A stretch of 64,000 nucleotides of DNA from Paenibacillus caseinilyticus (GCF_027533645.1 NZ_JAQAGY010000028.1:27912-91911); one strand, 5' to 3'. Counted from the stretch's first letter, positions 27,712 to 37,156 are shown. Numbers and translations: made by a program. Notes: a model not told the origin generated them from the letters alone.

Positions 27712-28116
27712 TTATTGCCCGCCGCCCACATTAATCCGGTTCATTGCGCGCTGTAGAGCGAGTTCGGCCCGTTTGAAGTCGATTTGATCTTTCTTCGCAG
27801 CGAGCCGCTGCTCCGCACGGCCTTTAGCCGCTTGTGCCCGTTCCAGACTAATCTGGCCGGGAAGCTCAGCGCTTTCCGCCAGAATAACCACTTTATCCTT
27901 ACGTACTTCCATGAAACCGCCGTTAACTGCGATTTGTTCGTCCTTCGCGCCCTGTTTCTTAATCGTAACAGCAGCGATCCGGAGTGGAGTAACCATCGGG
28001 ATGTGATTCGGCAGAATTCCAAGCTCCCCTGCGACACCTCTCACTACAATCATGTTAGCCGGCTCGGCATACACTTTGCGCTCGGGGGTCACGATTTCCA
28101 ACAGGAATGTGCTCAC
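27712..28116 (-). CDS. atpC: ATP synthase epsilon subunit
   Basis: A 134-residue subunit of the F1 central stalk. The N-terminal beta-sandwich starts FLLEIVTPERKVYAEPANMI and includes VRGVAGELGILPNHIPMVTP; the C-terminal part (AQAAKGRAEQRLAAKKDQID) is the two-helix regulatory hairpin. GTG at 28116 follows GGAGGAGGG. Last gene of the atp operon, with a terminator behind it. Confidence 0.95.
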   Translation of the reverse strand: MSTFLLEIVTPERKVYAEPANMIVVRGVAGELGILPNHIPMVTPLRIAAVTIKKQGAKDEQIAVNGGFMEVRKDKVVILAESAELPGQISLERAQAAKGRAEQRLAAKKDQIDFKRAELALQRAMNRINVGGGQ

Positions 28117-28235
28117 TTGGATCCCTCCTCCTACGTAAGCCTACCGTTCGACCTGCGAACGGCTGAGTAAGCCAGCATCCGACCCCCGCAGGGAGGCCGG
28201 ATGGACTTGCAATCTATGCTGCGCTGTACAAAAGA

Positions 28236-29642
28236 TTACAGCGTTTTTGCCTTTTCAATAGCATCTTCGATCGTTCCCACGTTGTGGAACGCAGGCTCAG
28301 GAAGGTTGTCGTGCTTACCTTCGAGAACTTCTTTGAAGCTGCGTACGGTTTCTTTAACCGGTACGTATACGCCCGGGATCCCGTTGAACGCTTCGGCAAC
28401 GTGGAGCGGCTGGGACAAGAAGAGCTCCAGACGACGCGCACGGTGTACGACGAGTTTGTCCTCATCGGACAGCTCATCCATACCGAGAATGGCAATGATA
28501 TCGAGAAGCTCTTTATAGCGTTGAAGAATTCTCTTCACGCCTTGAGCCACTTGATAGTGCTCATCGCCGAGAATTTCCGGTGTCAGAATCCGCGAAGACG
28601 ATGCCAGCGGGTCTACGGCAGGGAAGATACCCTTCGAAGCGATACCACGCTCCAGGTTCGTTGTTGCATCCAAGTGAGCAAACGCCGTTGCCGGAGCCGG
28701 GTCAGTGTAGTCATCCGCCGGAACGTAGATGGCTTGAATGGAAGTAACGGAACCTTTCTTCGTGGATGTAATCCGCTCTTGGAGTTGACCCATCTCCGTT
28801 GCCAGCGTAGGCTGGTAACCTACCGCCGAAGGCATACGTCCGAGAAGGGCGGATACTTCGGAGCCAGCTTGGGTAAAGCGGAAGATGTTGTCGACGAAGA
28901 GAAGAACGTCCTTGCCTTCTTCATCACGGAAATATTCCGCCATCGTCAGGCCGGACAGGGCAACACGCAGACGCGCACCTGGAGGCTCGTTCATCTGGCC
29001 GAAGACCATTGCCGTCTTCGAAATAACGCCGGAATCGCTCATCTCATGGTACAAGTCGTTACCTTCACGCGTTCTCTCGCCCACGCCCGCGAATACGGAG
29101 ATACCACCGTGCTCTTGAGCGATGTTATGGATGAGTTCCTGCATCGTAACGGTCTTACCTACACCTGCACCGCCGAACAGACCGATTTTACCGCCTTTGG
29201 CATAAGGAGCCATAAGGTCGATAACTTTAATCCCTGTTTCGAGGATTTCCGCTTGTGTAGACAAGTTTTCGAACGCTGGTGCTTCTTTATGAATCGGGCT
29301 GGTCAGCGTACGATCAACCGTCTCATTACCGTCGATAGGCTCACCCAGTACGTTGAATACGCGGCCAAGTGTAGCAGCGCCTACTGGTACGGAGATTGGA
29401 GCACCCGTATCAATCGCTTCTACTCCACGAACGAGACCGTCTGTGGAAGACATTGCGATACAACGAACCATGTTGTCACCCAGGTGAACGGCAGTTTCAA
29501 CCGTCAGGTTGATATCTTGCTCGCCAGCGCTTTGGGCTTTTCTTTGGATCTTAATAGCATTCAGAATCTCAGGGAGCTGTCCACGTTCGAACTCAATGTC
29601 AACAACCGGCCCTGTGATATTCACTACGCGCCCTTTGCTCAT
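28236..29642 (-). CDS. atpD: ATP synthase beta subunit
   Basis: A 468-residue catalytic subunit of F1. Walker A is GLFGGAGVGKTVTMQELIHN; the catalytic Glu follows in FAGVGERTREGNDLYHEM, and DELSDEDKLVVHRARR is the DELSEED-type torque helix. YVPADDYTDPAPATAFAHLD is the ATP synthase alpha/beta signature region. The ATG at 29642 follows TTAGGAGGG; upstream in-frame codons lack a binding site. A gap of 119 bp separates it from atpC. Confidence 0.97.
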   Translation of the reverse strand: MSKGRVVNITGPVVDIEFERGQLPEILNAIKIQRKAQSAGEQDINLTVETAVHLGDNMVRCIAMSSTDGLVRGVEAIDTGAPISVPVGAATLGRVFNVLGEPIDGNETVDRTLTSPIHKEAPAFENLSTQAEILETGIKVIDLMAPYAKGGKIGLFGGAGVGKTVTMQELIHNIAQEHGGISVFAGVGERTREGNDLYHEMSDSGVISKTAMVFGQMNEPPGARLRVALSGLTMAEYFRDEEGKDVLLFVDNIFRFTQAGSEVSALLGRMPSAVGYQPTLATEMGQLQERITSTKKGSVTSIQAIYVPADDYTDPAPATAFAHLDATTNLERGIASKGIFPAVDPLASSSRILTPEILGDEHYQVAQGVKRILQRYKELLDIIAILGMDELSDEDKLVVHRARRLELFLSQPLHVAEAFNGIPGVYVPVKETVRSFKEVLEGKHDNLPEPAFHNVGTIEDAIEKAKTL

Positions 29643-29746
29643 GTTTTCCCTCCTAAGAGTCTTGCCGAAGGCAAGACTAACTTCGTAAGCAATCATCTAC
29701 ATTGTAACAGCCCTGACTTTCGTACAAGGCTGCTTTATTCCATTCT

Positions 29747-30607
29747 CTAGCCTTGAGCCGCATTCGCTCCAGCGACGATTTCAGAGATTTCCTGGGTAAT
29801 CGATGCTTGCCGTGCACGGTTATACTGCAGCGTAAGCGAAGAGATCATCTTCGTAGCATTCTTCGTAGCACTGTTCATCGCCGTCATTCTCGCTCCGAAC
29901 TCACTCGCTTTACCGTCAAGAACGGCACTGTAAATCAAGGTTTCTGCATATTTCGGCAGAAGCACTTCCAGCACGCCTTCCGGCGACGGCTCATATTCGT
30001 AGTTTGCTACGGATGCAGCATTGACTTCCTCAAGCGGAAGCAGACGCTTTACTGTAGGAATTTGAGTGATGGCGTTCTTGAACTCATTGTACACAAGGTA
30101 CAGCTCGTCGTACGTCCCCTTCTCAAAATTCGCTACAGCGGAAGCTGCTACTTGCTTAATATCCGCGAATGACGGGGAATCCGCCAGACCCGTCACTTCT
30201 TCCACAATCGGAATATCGCGCTTGGAGAAGAAATCCCGGCCCTTACGGCCGATGACGAAGATGGCGTACTCATTCGTGGAATTATGCTTCTCACGGATGA
30301 CGTTCATCACTTTACGCAGCACGTTCGCATTATAACCACCGGCCAGACCGCGGTCGGAGGTGATCACAAGATAACCGGTTTTCTTGATCGGGCGCGTCTG
30401 CAGCATCGGGTGTTTGACACCCTTCGTACCTGCTGCGATGCTTGCGATCACTTCCTTCATCTTTTCGGAATATGGACGGGAAGCTTCCGCAGCTTCCTGC
30501 GCGCGTCTCAGCTTCGAGGCCGCTACCATCTCCATCGCTTTCGTGATTTGCTTCGTGTTTTGTTTCGATTTAATCGAGCGCTTGATTTCGCGCATCCCTT
30601 TTGCCAT
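29747..30607 (-). CDS. atpG: ATP synthase gamma subunit
   Basis: A 286-residue rotor-shaft subunit. The N-terminal coiled-coil MREIKRSIKSKQNTKQITKA and the C-terminal ITQEISEIVAGANAAQ helix form the shaft; ITSDRGLAGGYNANVLRKV is the conserved fold motif, and MTAMNSATKNATKMISSLTL the C-terminal signature. ATG at 30607 follows GAGAGGTGAG. About 96 bp separate it from atpA. Confidence 0.96.
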   Translation of the reverse strand: MAKGMREIKRSIKSKQNTKQITKAMEMVAASKLRRAQEAAEASRPYSEKMKEVIASIAAGTKGVKHPMLQTRPIKKTGYLVITSDRGLAGGYNANVLRKVMNVIREKHNSTNEYAIFVIGRKGRDFFSKRDIPIVEEVTGLADSPSFADIKQVAASAVANFEKGTYDELYLVYNEFKNAITQIPTVKRLLPLEEVNAASVANYEYEPSPEGVLEVLLPKYAETLIYSAVLDGKASEFGARMTAMNSATKNATKMISSLTLQYNRARQASITQEISEIVAGANAAQG

Positions 30608-30703
30608 GCTCTGCTCACCTCTCTTTCGAGAACACCTGAATCACTGTATAAGGAACGCCGAGCTTCCCGGAGGAGAAGCCCGGCTGCTTCTTGGTCTAAT
30701 TCA

Positions 30704-32218
30704 TTACGCGGAAGGAGCGAACCCTTTTTTGAACTGGCCGATCGCATCCACGAGTGCTTTCTCGTTATCCGAAGTCAGGTCCTTCGTGTCGCGAATGCTC
30801 GCGAGAATTTCCGGACGGTTCGAATCGAGGAAAGCCAGGAATTCCGCTTCGAAACGACGTACGTCTTGTACTGGAAGGTCATCGATATGACCTCTCGTTA
30901 CGACGTAGATCGCTGCTACTTGCTTCTCAACCGGCAGCGGCTGGTTCACACCCTGCTTCAGCAGTTCCAGCGTACGAACACCACGGTTCAGACGGGTTTG
31001 CGTAGCACGGTCGAGATCCGAACCGAACTGAGCGAATGCTGCAAGCTCGCGGTACTGTGCAAGATCCAGACGCAGTGTACCGGCAACCTTCTTCATTGCC
31101 TTGGTTTGCGCCGAGCCCCCTACACGGGATACGGAGATACCTACGTTAACGGCAGGACGCTGACCGGAGTAGAACAAGTCGGACTCCAGGAAGATCTGTC
31201 CGTCCGTAATCGAGATTACGTTCGTAGGGATATAAGCGGATACGTCACCGGCTTGTGTCTCGATGAACGGCAGAGCCGTCATGGAGCCAGCGCCGAGCTC
31301 GTCGCTCAGCTTAGCAGAACGCTCGAGAAGACGGGAGTGAAGATAGAAGACGTCACCCGGATAAGCTTCCCGGCCCGGAGGACGGCGGAGCAGCAGGGAG
31401 AGCTCACGGTATGCGGCAGCTTGCTTGGACAAGTCATCATATACGATCAGCACGTGCTCGCCTTTGTACATGAAGTACTCGCCCATCGCGCAGCCCGCAT
31501 ATGGAGCAAGCCACAGCATTGGGGACGGCTCGGAAGCCGAAGCGGATACGACGATCGTATAGTCAAGCGCGCCAGCACGGCGGAGTGTTTCAACGAGTGC
31601 CACAACTGTGGATTGCTTTTGACCTACGGCAACGTAGATACACTTTACACCGCTGCCCTTTTGGTTGATGATCGTGTCTACGGCAATCGATGTTTTACCT
31701 GTTTGACGGTCACCGATGATAAGCTCCCGTTGGCCGCGACCAACCGGAATCATCGCGTCGATTGCTTTAATACCCGTTTGCATTGGCTCATGTACCGATT
31801 TACGGGCCATAACACCTGGAGCAGGGGACTCAACCGGACGGGAATGCGTCGTGTTGATTGGACCTTGTCCGTCGATCGGCTGACCAAGGGCGTTCACGAC
31901 ACGGCCCAGCAGCGCTTCGCCTACCGGAACTTCCATGATACGTCCGGTACGCTTTACAGCGTCTCCTTCACGAATTTCCGTGTAAGGTCCAAGAATAACG
32001 ATACCTACGTTGCTTTCTTCCAAGTTGAACGCATAGCCGAGGACGCCGTTGGAGAACTCGAGAAGCTCTCCAGCCATAACGTTCTCCAAGCCGTGTGCAC
32101 GGGCGATACCGTCACCGACCTGAATTACCGTACCTACGTCAACCACTTGAATTTCCGATTTATAATTCTCGATCTGTTGTCTGATCAATGTGCTGATTTC
32201 TTCAGGCTTGATACTCAA
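30704..32218 (-). CDS. atpA: ATP synthase alpha subunit
   Basis: A 504-residue non-catalytic nucleotide-binding subunit. Walker A is IIGDRQTGKTSIAVDTIINQ; SVGRVGGSAQ-type SVSRVGGSAQTKAMKKVAGT and ELAAFAQFGSDLDRATQ are family signatures. The N-terminus (MSIKPEEISTLIRQQIENY) contacts delta. It is 16 bp from atpH. All catalytic-site contributions, including the Arg finger in SVSRVGG, are present. Confidence 0.97.
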   Translation of the reverse strand: MSIKPEEISTLIRQQIENYKSEIQVVDVGTVIQVGDGIARAHGLENVMAGELLEFSNGVLGYAFNLEESNVGIVILGPYTEIREGDAVKRTGRIMEVPVGEALLGRVVNALGQPIDGQGPINTTHSRPVESPAPGVMARKSVHEPMQTGIKAIDAMIPVGRGQRELIIGDRQTGKTSIAVDTIINQKGSGVKCIYVAVGQKQSTVVALVETLRRAGALDYTIVVSASASEPSPMLWLAPYAGCAMGEYFMYKGEHVLIVYDDLSKQAAAYRELSLLLRRPPGREAYPGDVFYLHSRLLERSAKLSDELGAGSMTALPFIETQAGDVSAYIPTNVISITDGQIFLESDLFYSGQRPAVNVGISVSRVGGSAQTKAMKKVAGTLRLDLAQYRELAAFAQFGSDLDRATQTRLNRGVRTLELLKQGVNQPLPVEKQVAAIYVVTRGHIDDLPVQDVRRFEAEFLAFLDSNRPEILASIRDTKDLTSDNEKALVDAIGQFKKGFAPSA

Positions 32219-32234
32219 CGAACCTCACCCCTAT

Positions 32235-32786
32235 CTACAATGCTTGAGATTGATTCAAAGCTCTTTCCAAACGTTGAAGCTTGCCGGACAGGCTGCCGTC
32301 GTACAGGCGGTCGCCGATACGGACCCGAATGCCGCCGAGCAGGCTTTTATCGAGCACCGTGGTTACACGGATTTGCTTGCCGGTAATCTTGCCGAAGGAG
32401 GAAGCGATATGACTCTGTTCCTCCGCGTTCAGCTCTACAGGTGTATACACTGTTGCGTTCGCTTGGTTCAACGCTTCGCTAGCGATACGGACATAGTAGC
32501 CCACCATCGCTTCCAGCAGTTCCTCCCGGCCTTTCTCGATGAGGAGGGACAGCGTGTTGAAGGTTGTCTCCGACAGCGATGTCGTGAACACTTGCTTCAG
32601 CATATCCGCTTTTGCGGCAGCACCAATAGCCGGATGCTTGATCAGCTTGTAGAAGTCGGCGTTCTGCTTGAGCGTAGAGACCACGGCCTTCAGCTCCTCT
32701 TCCACCTGCGCGATCCGGCCTTGTTCGTTAGCAATCTCGAATAGGGCTTTCGCGTACCTCTTCGCTACGATCGTATCCTGGCTCAT
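32235..32786 (-). CDS. atpH: ATP synthase delta subunit
   Basis: A 183-residue peripheral-stalk subunit that joins F1 to the b dimer. The N-terminal VAKRYAKALFEIANEQGRI is the OSCP/delta signature, and the C-terminal VLDKSLLGGIRVRIGDRLYD closes the conserved domain. The ATG overlaps the end of atpF by 4 bp (ATGA), indicating coupled translation. Confidence 0.95.
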   Translation of the reverse strand: MSQDTIVAKRYAKALFEIANEQGRIAQVEEELKAVVSTLKQNADFYKLIKHPAIGAAAKADMLKQVFTTSLSETTFNTLSLLIEKGREELLEAMVGYYVRIASEALNQANATVYTPVELNAEEQSHIASSFGKITGKQIRVTTVLDKSLLGGIRVRIGDRLYDGSLSGKLQRLERALNQSQAL

Positions 32787-33268
32787 TGATTGCCTCCTAC
32801 CTCTTTGAGGTACTGCTCAACCAATTGTTCCTGGGACTTTTCGTCAATCTGCTTTTCGATGATCTTCGAAGCGATCAGCACGGACATTGCGCTAACCTGA
32901 CTTCTCAGGGCAGCTACCGCTTTGTTCTTCTCGTTCTCGATATCGCGGATTGCTTCTTCTTTCAGGCGCACGGATTCCGCTTTCGCCTGAGCGATGATGT
33001 CATCCGCTTGCTTCGAGGAGGTCTGTCTCGCCTGCTCGATGATATCGTGAGCTTCCTTGCGCGTTTGCTGGAGAGCCTGCTTCTGCTCTTCTACCAACTG
33101 TTCAACCTGCTTACGGTTGTTGTCAGCCGCTTGGACTTGATCCAATACGTGCTGTCTGCGTTTCTCCAAGATGCCGAAGAGCGGACCGAACGCATATTTC
33201 TGCAGCAGGAGGTAGAGTACCAAGAAGGCTACGATTTGTATAATAAACGACGACCAATTAATAGCCAA
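32783..33268 (-). CDS. atpF: ATP synthase b subunit
   Basis: A 161-residue subunit: one N-terminal membrane helix (SSFIIQIVAFLVLYLLLQKY) and a long charged coiled coil (about 35-155) forming the peripheral stalk. TTG at 33268 follows GGGAG by nine bases. A single b gene is present, so the stalk is a homodimer. It overlaps atpH. Confidence 0.94.
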   Translation of the reverse strand: MAINWSSFIIQIVAFLVLYLLLQKYAFGPLFGILEKRRQHVLDQVQAADNNRKQVEQLVEEQKQALQQTRKEAHDIIEQARQTSSKQADDIIAQAKAESVRLKEEAIRDIENEKNKAVAALRSQVSAMSVLIASKIIEKQIDEKSQEQLVEQYLKEVGGNQ

Positions 33269-33342
33269 GTAACGTCACTCCCTTCAGATAGCATGGGCAA
33301 AACGAAGGCGCGGAGGCTGAGCCATCCCCGCCCTATGAATTC

Positions 33343-33567
33343 TTAGGCACGACCCATGAACAAGAATGCAAGAACCAGGGATACAACTGGCAGGGCCTCT
33401 ACGAAACCGATACCGAGGAACATCGTTGTTTGCAGTGTACCGCGAAGTTCTGGCTGACGGGAAATCCCTTCAATTGCACGACCAACGATCAAACCGTTAC
33501 CGATACCTGCACCCAGTGCTCCCAAACCGAATACTACGCCTGCTGCTACCAATGCTAAAGCTCCCAT
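33343..33567 (-). CDS. atpE: ATP synthase c subunit
   Basis: A 74-residue hairpin of two membrane helices that forms the rotor ring. The ion-binding carboxylate is E57 in LGIGFVEALPVV; the loop RQPE (residues 37-40) contacts gamma and epsilon. The helix-1 glycine motif GALGAGIGNG is of the usual neutrophile type. I see no sodium-site signature, so proton coupling is expected. ATG follows GAGGGAGG. Confidence 0.96.
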   Translation of the reverse strand: MGALALVAAGVVFGLGALGAGIGNGLIVGRAIEGISRQPELRGTLQTTMFLGIGFVEALPVVSLVLAFLFMGRA

Positions 33568-33648
33568 TGTGAAAAATCCTCCCTCAAATTGGAAAAGTTA
33601 TATTCTAGTAAAACGAGTATTTCTAACGTTTATTCTAACGGCTGTACT

Positions 33649-34440
33649 TTAGTGGTGATCTTCTTCGTGAACCAAAGTCTGCGAGATGTAAACCATTGTC
33701 AGCATCGTGAAGATAAAGGCTTGAATGGATCCTACGAACACGCTAAAGCCCTGCCATACGAAGAGCGGGATAATCCCGAAGTATCCTGCCGATACGATAA
33801 CACTGATCATGACTTCGCCCGCATAAATATTACCGTATAGACGAAGAGCAAGTGTCAGCGGTTTCGCGACGGTCTCGACAAGGTTAATTGGCAAGAGAAT
33901 CGGATACGGTTCGATATAGTGTTTCCAGTAGTGCTTGCTGTTGCGTGTAATGCCGAGATAGTGGCTGAGGCCAATGACCATCAAGGCAAGAGCGGCTGTG
34001 ATCGACACATCTGCCGTCGGCGATTTCCACCAGCTCACGCCAACTTCATGCGCGCCCTTCTTTGCAGCCTCTTGGAAGGCTTCTTGACTTATGAACGGCT
34101 GGCCGGCGATCGTAGCCGATGCGGCATCATGATGTTCCGTAATGATATTGAACGGAAGTCCCAGCATGTTGCCAACGAAGATAAACATAATAAGCGTTAA
34201 GCCCAGAGCCAAGAATGGCTTCCCATGCTTGGAGCCCAAAGTGCTTCCGAGGATGCCTTCTACGAACTCAATCACCCATTCCATGAAGTTCTGCATCTTG
34301 GAAAGTTTGGTGACGGAGGCGTTCTTCGCGCCGGAAACCGCAATCACAAATACAACCAGGCTCGTTACGATAATCATAAGCAGCGCCGACAAATCGAGAT
34401 GGAAACCGAAGATTTCAATAACTGGTGCTAAATGTTCCAT
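33649..34440 (-). CDS. atpB: ATP synthase a subunit
   Basis: A 263-residue stator subunit with about six helices. The essential Arg lies in PLTLALRLYGNIYAGEVMIS, and QAFIFTMLTMVYI is the C-terminal signature. The ATG at 34440 (MEHLAPVIEIFGFHLD) is preferred to an upstream TTG at 34464; AAAAGGA lies directly in front. It is followed 81 bp later by atpE. Confidence 0.95.
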   Translation of the reverse strand: MEHLAPVIEIFGFHLDLSALLMIIVTSLVVFVIAVSGAKNASVTKLSKMQNFMEWVIEFVEGILGSTLGSKHGKPFLALGLTLIMFIFVGNMLGLPFNIITEHHDAASATIAGQPFISQEAFQEAAKKGAHEVGVSWWKSPTADVSITAALALMVIGLSHYLGITRNSKHYWKHYIEPYPILLPINLVETVAKPLTLALRLYGNIYAGEVMISVIVSAGYFGIIPLFVWQGFSVFVGSIQAFIFTMLTMVYISQTLVHEEDHH

Positions 34441-34470
34441 GTTTTCCTTTTTCACCCCTTTCAAAGAGAG

Positions 34471-34860
34471 CTATTTGTTGGCTTTCCTGATAGAAATAAT
34501 ACCCAATACAAGTGTTACCAATTGAGTGAAAAAGTATCCTGCAACGGTCGTGGGAAGCGAGACATGTTCCGGATACCGAATGGCCACGATGCCTGCCAGC
34601 GTAGCGATAGCCGCCCTTGTCATGAATCCCATATTCGCCTTCCGTGCCGGCGGCTGCTCGTCTCCGTCCGAACCCGTTACTTTACGGATTTTCCATGCCA
34701 GGTATCTCGCATTGATCATGCTTACTGCGGATCCCAGCATCACTCCGGCAACGTAGGGTCTATACCCCTCCAGCAGAGCCCAGCCAACCAAACAAAAGGA
34801 CAAAAAAAAGAGAAAGATGTTTTGAACCGTTTTCAGATGGGCCGAAAATTCATCCATCAT
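34471..34860 (-). CDS. atpI: ATP synthase protein I (AtpI)
   Basis: A 129-residue protein with four predicted membrane helices and the loop KIRKVTGSDGDEQPPARKAN. AtpI-type proteins assist c-ring assembly or act in Mg2+ handling with AtpZ. Two ATG codons stand in tandem after GGAGGG; the first overlaps the atpZ stop by 4 bp. Sequence conservation in this family is low, so the call rests largely on position, length and topology. Confidence 0.85.
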   Translation of the reverse strand: MMDEFSAHLKTVQNIFLFFLSFCLVGWALLEGYRPYVAGVMLGSAVSMINARYLAWKIRKVTGSDGDEQPPARKANMGFMTRAAIATLAGIVAIRYPEHVSLPTTVAGYFFTQLVTLVLGIISIRKANK

Positions 34861-35084
34861 AGCCCTCCGGTCAACTTAATAAGTAGATAGATGGATGCAA
34901 CCGCAGCTGCGAAGCCCAGCAATAGTCCGCCGAGTACCCACATCTGCTCTCCTCCCACGAATCCGCTGAACCACTCCCCTATCCAATACCCGGCACCTAC
35001 GCATACCGCAAGATCAATCCCGATAGCGCTCGTCAAAGCGACCGCACGCCATGGATTATCCCTATTCGGATCTGGTTGTTTCAT
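34857..35084 (-). CDS. atpZ: AtpZ/AtpI-family small membrane protein
   Basis: A 75-residue protein with two membrane helices (ALTSAIGIDLAVCVGAGYWI and LGGLLLGFAAAVASIYLLIK) around a short loop. AtpZ and AtpI together are known in alkaliphilic Bacillus as a Mg2+ uptake/assembly pair. The ATG at 35084 follows GGAGGAAG. It is the first gene of the atp operon, directly behind a strong promoter. Confidence 0.85.
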   Translation of the reverse strand: MKQPDPNRDNPWRAVALTSAIGIDLAVCVGAGYWIGEWFSGFVGGEQMWVLGGLLLGFAAAVASIYLLIKLTGGL

Positions 35085-35110
35085 TAGCTTCCTCCTGAGA
35101 ATCCTCATAT

Positions 35111-35140
35111 ATTGTATCGAAGTAAAGTAAGATTTGTCAA
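35111..35140 (-). promoter_or_regulatory. Sigma-A promoter of the atp operon
   Basis: Minus strand: consensus TTGACA (35135-35140), 18-bp spacer, TACAAT (35111-35116), about 25 bp in front of the atpZ start. Among the best promoters in the window, as expected for a highly expressed operon. Confidence 0.8.
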
Positions 35141-35173
35141 TTAAGTTTCTATAGTGTTTCGCCGGGCCATGCA

Positions 35174-35212
35174 CCTCAAAAACCCCGTAATATCAAGGGT
35201 TTTGAGGTTTTC
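35174..35212. terminator. Hairpin between mnaA and the atp promoter
   Basis: CCTCAAAAACCCC (35174-35186) pairs with GGGTTTTGAGG (35198-35208). A T-run follows on the plus strand, while on the minus strand the U-rich part is inside the stem. It probably ends the upp-mnaA transcript but is not a textbook terminator in that direction. Confidence 0.5.
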
Positions 35213-35258
35213 AAACCAAACAGTTGAACTGTACACTGTGACGTTTGTCATGATATTG

Positions 35259-36401
35259 TCACGGTTTGAACGAGTCCGGTCTTTTGCTTGTATGGCCAAA
35301 GTGGTAGAGTATCGCTTCGGCAATCCGTTCAGAGGCTTTGCCATCCCCATAAGGGTTCGCGGAACGGCTCATCCGCTCGTACAATACCTGGTCGCTGAGC
35401 AGGGCGCTGGCACGGCTGAATACCTTCTCTTCATCGGTTCCAACAAGCTCGAGCGTACCGGCTTCAATCCCCTCCGGCCGTTCGGTCGTCTCTCTCAGCA
35501 CGAGGACGGGTACACCGAAGGAAGGCGCCTCTTCCTGCAGGCCGCCGGAGTCCGTCAGTATCAGGTGGGCATGACGGTAGAAGTTATGGAACTCAAAGAC
35601 ATCCAAGGGTTCGATCAGCTTGATCCGCTCGTGTCCGCTGAGCATCTCATAGGCCGGCTCTTTGACAGCCGGGCTCGGATGAACCGCATACACAATCGCG
35701 ATATCGTCGAAGGCGTCGGCTAGACGGCGGACGGCACGGAAGATTTGACGGTGCGGCTCGCCCTGCGACTCCCGGCGGTGAGCCGTCATCATGACCAGGC
35801 GCTTGCCCTTAGCCCAGTCGAGCACTTCATGCTGGAATTCATCCTGCACGGTATATTGGAACACGTCGGTTACGGTATTCCCGGTAACGAATATACGGTC
35901 TTCCGCTTTGTTCTCCTTGCGAAGATTTCCTGCTGACCAATCCGTAGGTGCAAAGTGAAGATCGGCGAGCACCCCTGTGAGCTGCCGGTTCATCTCTTCC
36001 GGATACGGAGAGAGTTTGTTCCACGTGCGAAGGCCCGCTTCGACATGACCTACCTGAATCTGCTGCAGGAACGCCGCATAGCTTGCCAGGAACGTCGTAA
36101 GCGTATCTCCGTGTACAAGGATCAGATCCGGCTTCTCCTGCTGGAAAACGGGATCCAGGCCCTGGAGGACACGAATCGTGACCTCATTGAGAGTCTGGCG
36201 CTCTTTCATTACGTCCAGGTCATAGTCAGGTTTGATTTTGAAAATCTCGAGCACCTGATCCAGCATCTGCCGGTGCTGTGCCGTTACGCATACCAGTGAT
36301 TCAATATGCTCCGGATGCTTTTCGAGTTCTTTGACAAGCGGTGCCATCTTTATCGCTTCTGGCCTTGTCCCGAAAATCGTGATCACTTTCGTCTTTTTCA
36401 T
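35259..36401 (-). CDS. mnaA: UDP-N-acetylglucosamine 2-epimerase (non-hydrolysing)
   Basis: A 380-residue GT-B-fold enzyme that converts UDP-GlcNAc to UDP-ManNAc, used in teichoic acid linkage units and secondary wall polysaccharide. FGTRPEAIKMAPLVKELEKH at the start, VHGDTLTTFLASYAAF, the catalytic HRRESQGEP region, LTDSGGLQEEAPSFGVPVLV and RETTERPEG are complete. ATG at 36401 follows GGGGGAG by eight bases. It lies 31 bp after upp and probably shares its promoter. The location next to atp differs from B. subtilis. Confidence 0.94.
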   Translation of the reverse strand: MKKTKVITIFGTRPEAIKMAPLVKELEKHPEHIESLVCVTAQHRQMLDQVLEIFKIKPDYDLDVMKERQTLNEVTIRVLQGLDPVFQQEKPDLILVHGDTLTTFLASYAAFLQQIQVGHVEAGLRTWNKLSPYPEEMNRQLTGVLADLHFAPTDWSAGNLRKENKAEDRIFVTGNTVTDVFQYTVQDEFQHEVLDWAKGKRLVMMTAHRRESQGEPHRQIFRAVRRLADAFDDIAIVYAVHPSPAVKEPAYEMLSGHERIKLIEPLDVFEFHNFYRHAHLILTDSGGLQEEAPSFGVPVLVLRETTERPEGIEAGTLELVGTDEEKVFSRASALLSDQVLYERMSRSANPYGDGKASERIAEAILYHFGHTSKRPDSFKP

Positions 36402-36432
36402 AGGGCAATCTCCCCCTTCACTTCCCGTATTT

Positions 36433-37062
36433 TTACTTCGTGCCGAACAAGCGGTCACCGGCATCTCCGAGACCCGGTACAATATATCCGTGATCGTTCA
36501 AATAGTCGTCGATGGCGGCGACGTAGAGATCCACATCCGGATGGGCTTCTTGTACCGCCTGCACCCCTTCCGGCGCTGCGATCAGGCACATCAGCTTCAT
36601 CTGGGTACAGCCTCTTTTCTTCAGAGCCGCAATGGCAGCGTTCGCAGACCCGCCCGTGGCAAGCATCGGGTCAATGACAATAAGTTCCCGTTCCAGCACG
36701 TCTGTCGGCAGCTTGGCGTAATATTCTACGGGCTCGAGCGTCTCCGGGTCACGGTACAAGCCGATATGGCCTACCTTTGCGGCCGGAACCAGCTTCAAGA
36801 TGCCATCCACCATCCCGAGTCCGGCACGCAGAATGGGAATCAGTCCCAGCATGCGCCCCGAAATCACGCGGCACTCCGCCGTGGTGACCGGTGTTTTGAC
36901 CTCTACCTTCTCGAGCGGAATATCCCGTGTAATCTCATACGCCATTAACGTGGCGACTTCGTCGACCAGCTCGCGAAAATCTTTGGTTGTCGTATTCTCA
37001 TCCCGTATGTAAGTCAACTTATGCTGAATCAACGGATGATCACAAATGTAAATTTTTCCCAT
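36433..37062 (-). CDS. upp: Uracil phosphoribosyltransferase
   Basis: A 209-residue pyrimidine-salvage enzyme that makes UMP from uracil and PRPP. The PRPP loop is LIVIDPMLATGGSANAAIAA, and the C-terminal GYIVPGLGDAGDRLFGT is the uracil-binding signature. Length is exactly typical. It follows glyA, as in B. subtilis, but has its own promoter behind the glyA terminator. Confidence 0.97.
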   Translation of the reverse strand: MGKIYICDHPLIQHKLTYIRDENTTTKDFRELVDEVATLMAYEITRDIPLEKVEVKTPVTTAECRVISGRMLGLIPILRAGLGMVDGILKLVPAAKVGHIGLYRDPETLEPVEYYAKLPTDVLERELIVIDPMLATGGSANAAIAALKKRGCTQMKLMCLIAAPEGVQAVQEAHPDVDLYVAAIDDYLNDHGYIVPGLGDAGDRLFGTK

Positions 37063-37147
37063 GCATAATTCTCCCTATCTTCACGAAAATCACTTAATGT
37101 CCAACAGCTTGCTGTCGATTCCTTGGTTCCCACGCCAAATCCTGTCT

Positions 37148-37156
37148 ATTATACCA
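37148..37156 (-). promoter_or_regulatory. Extended -10 promoter of upp
   Basis: Minus strand TGGTATAAT gives a perfect -10 (37148-37153) with the extended TGn motif; no convincing -35 is visible at the right distance. About 85 bp of leader precede upp. Confidence 0.5.

Noticed and set aside
28284..29750. 488-codon plus-strand frame opposite atpD
   Set aside because: Complete overlap with a highly conserved catalytic gene and no start signal.
30284..32386. 700-codon open frame on the plus strand opposite atpA
   Set aside because: It mirrors the well-supported atpA/atpH coding region, has no ribosome-binding site and no recognisable domain; it results from codon bias of the real genes.
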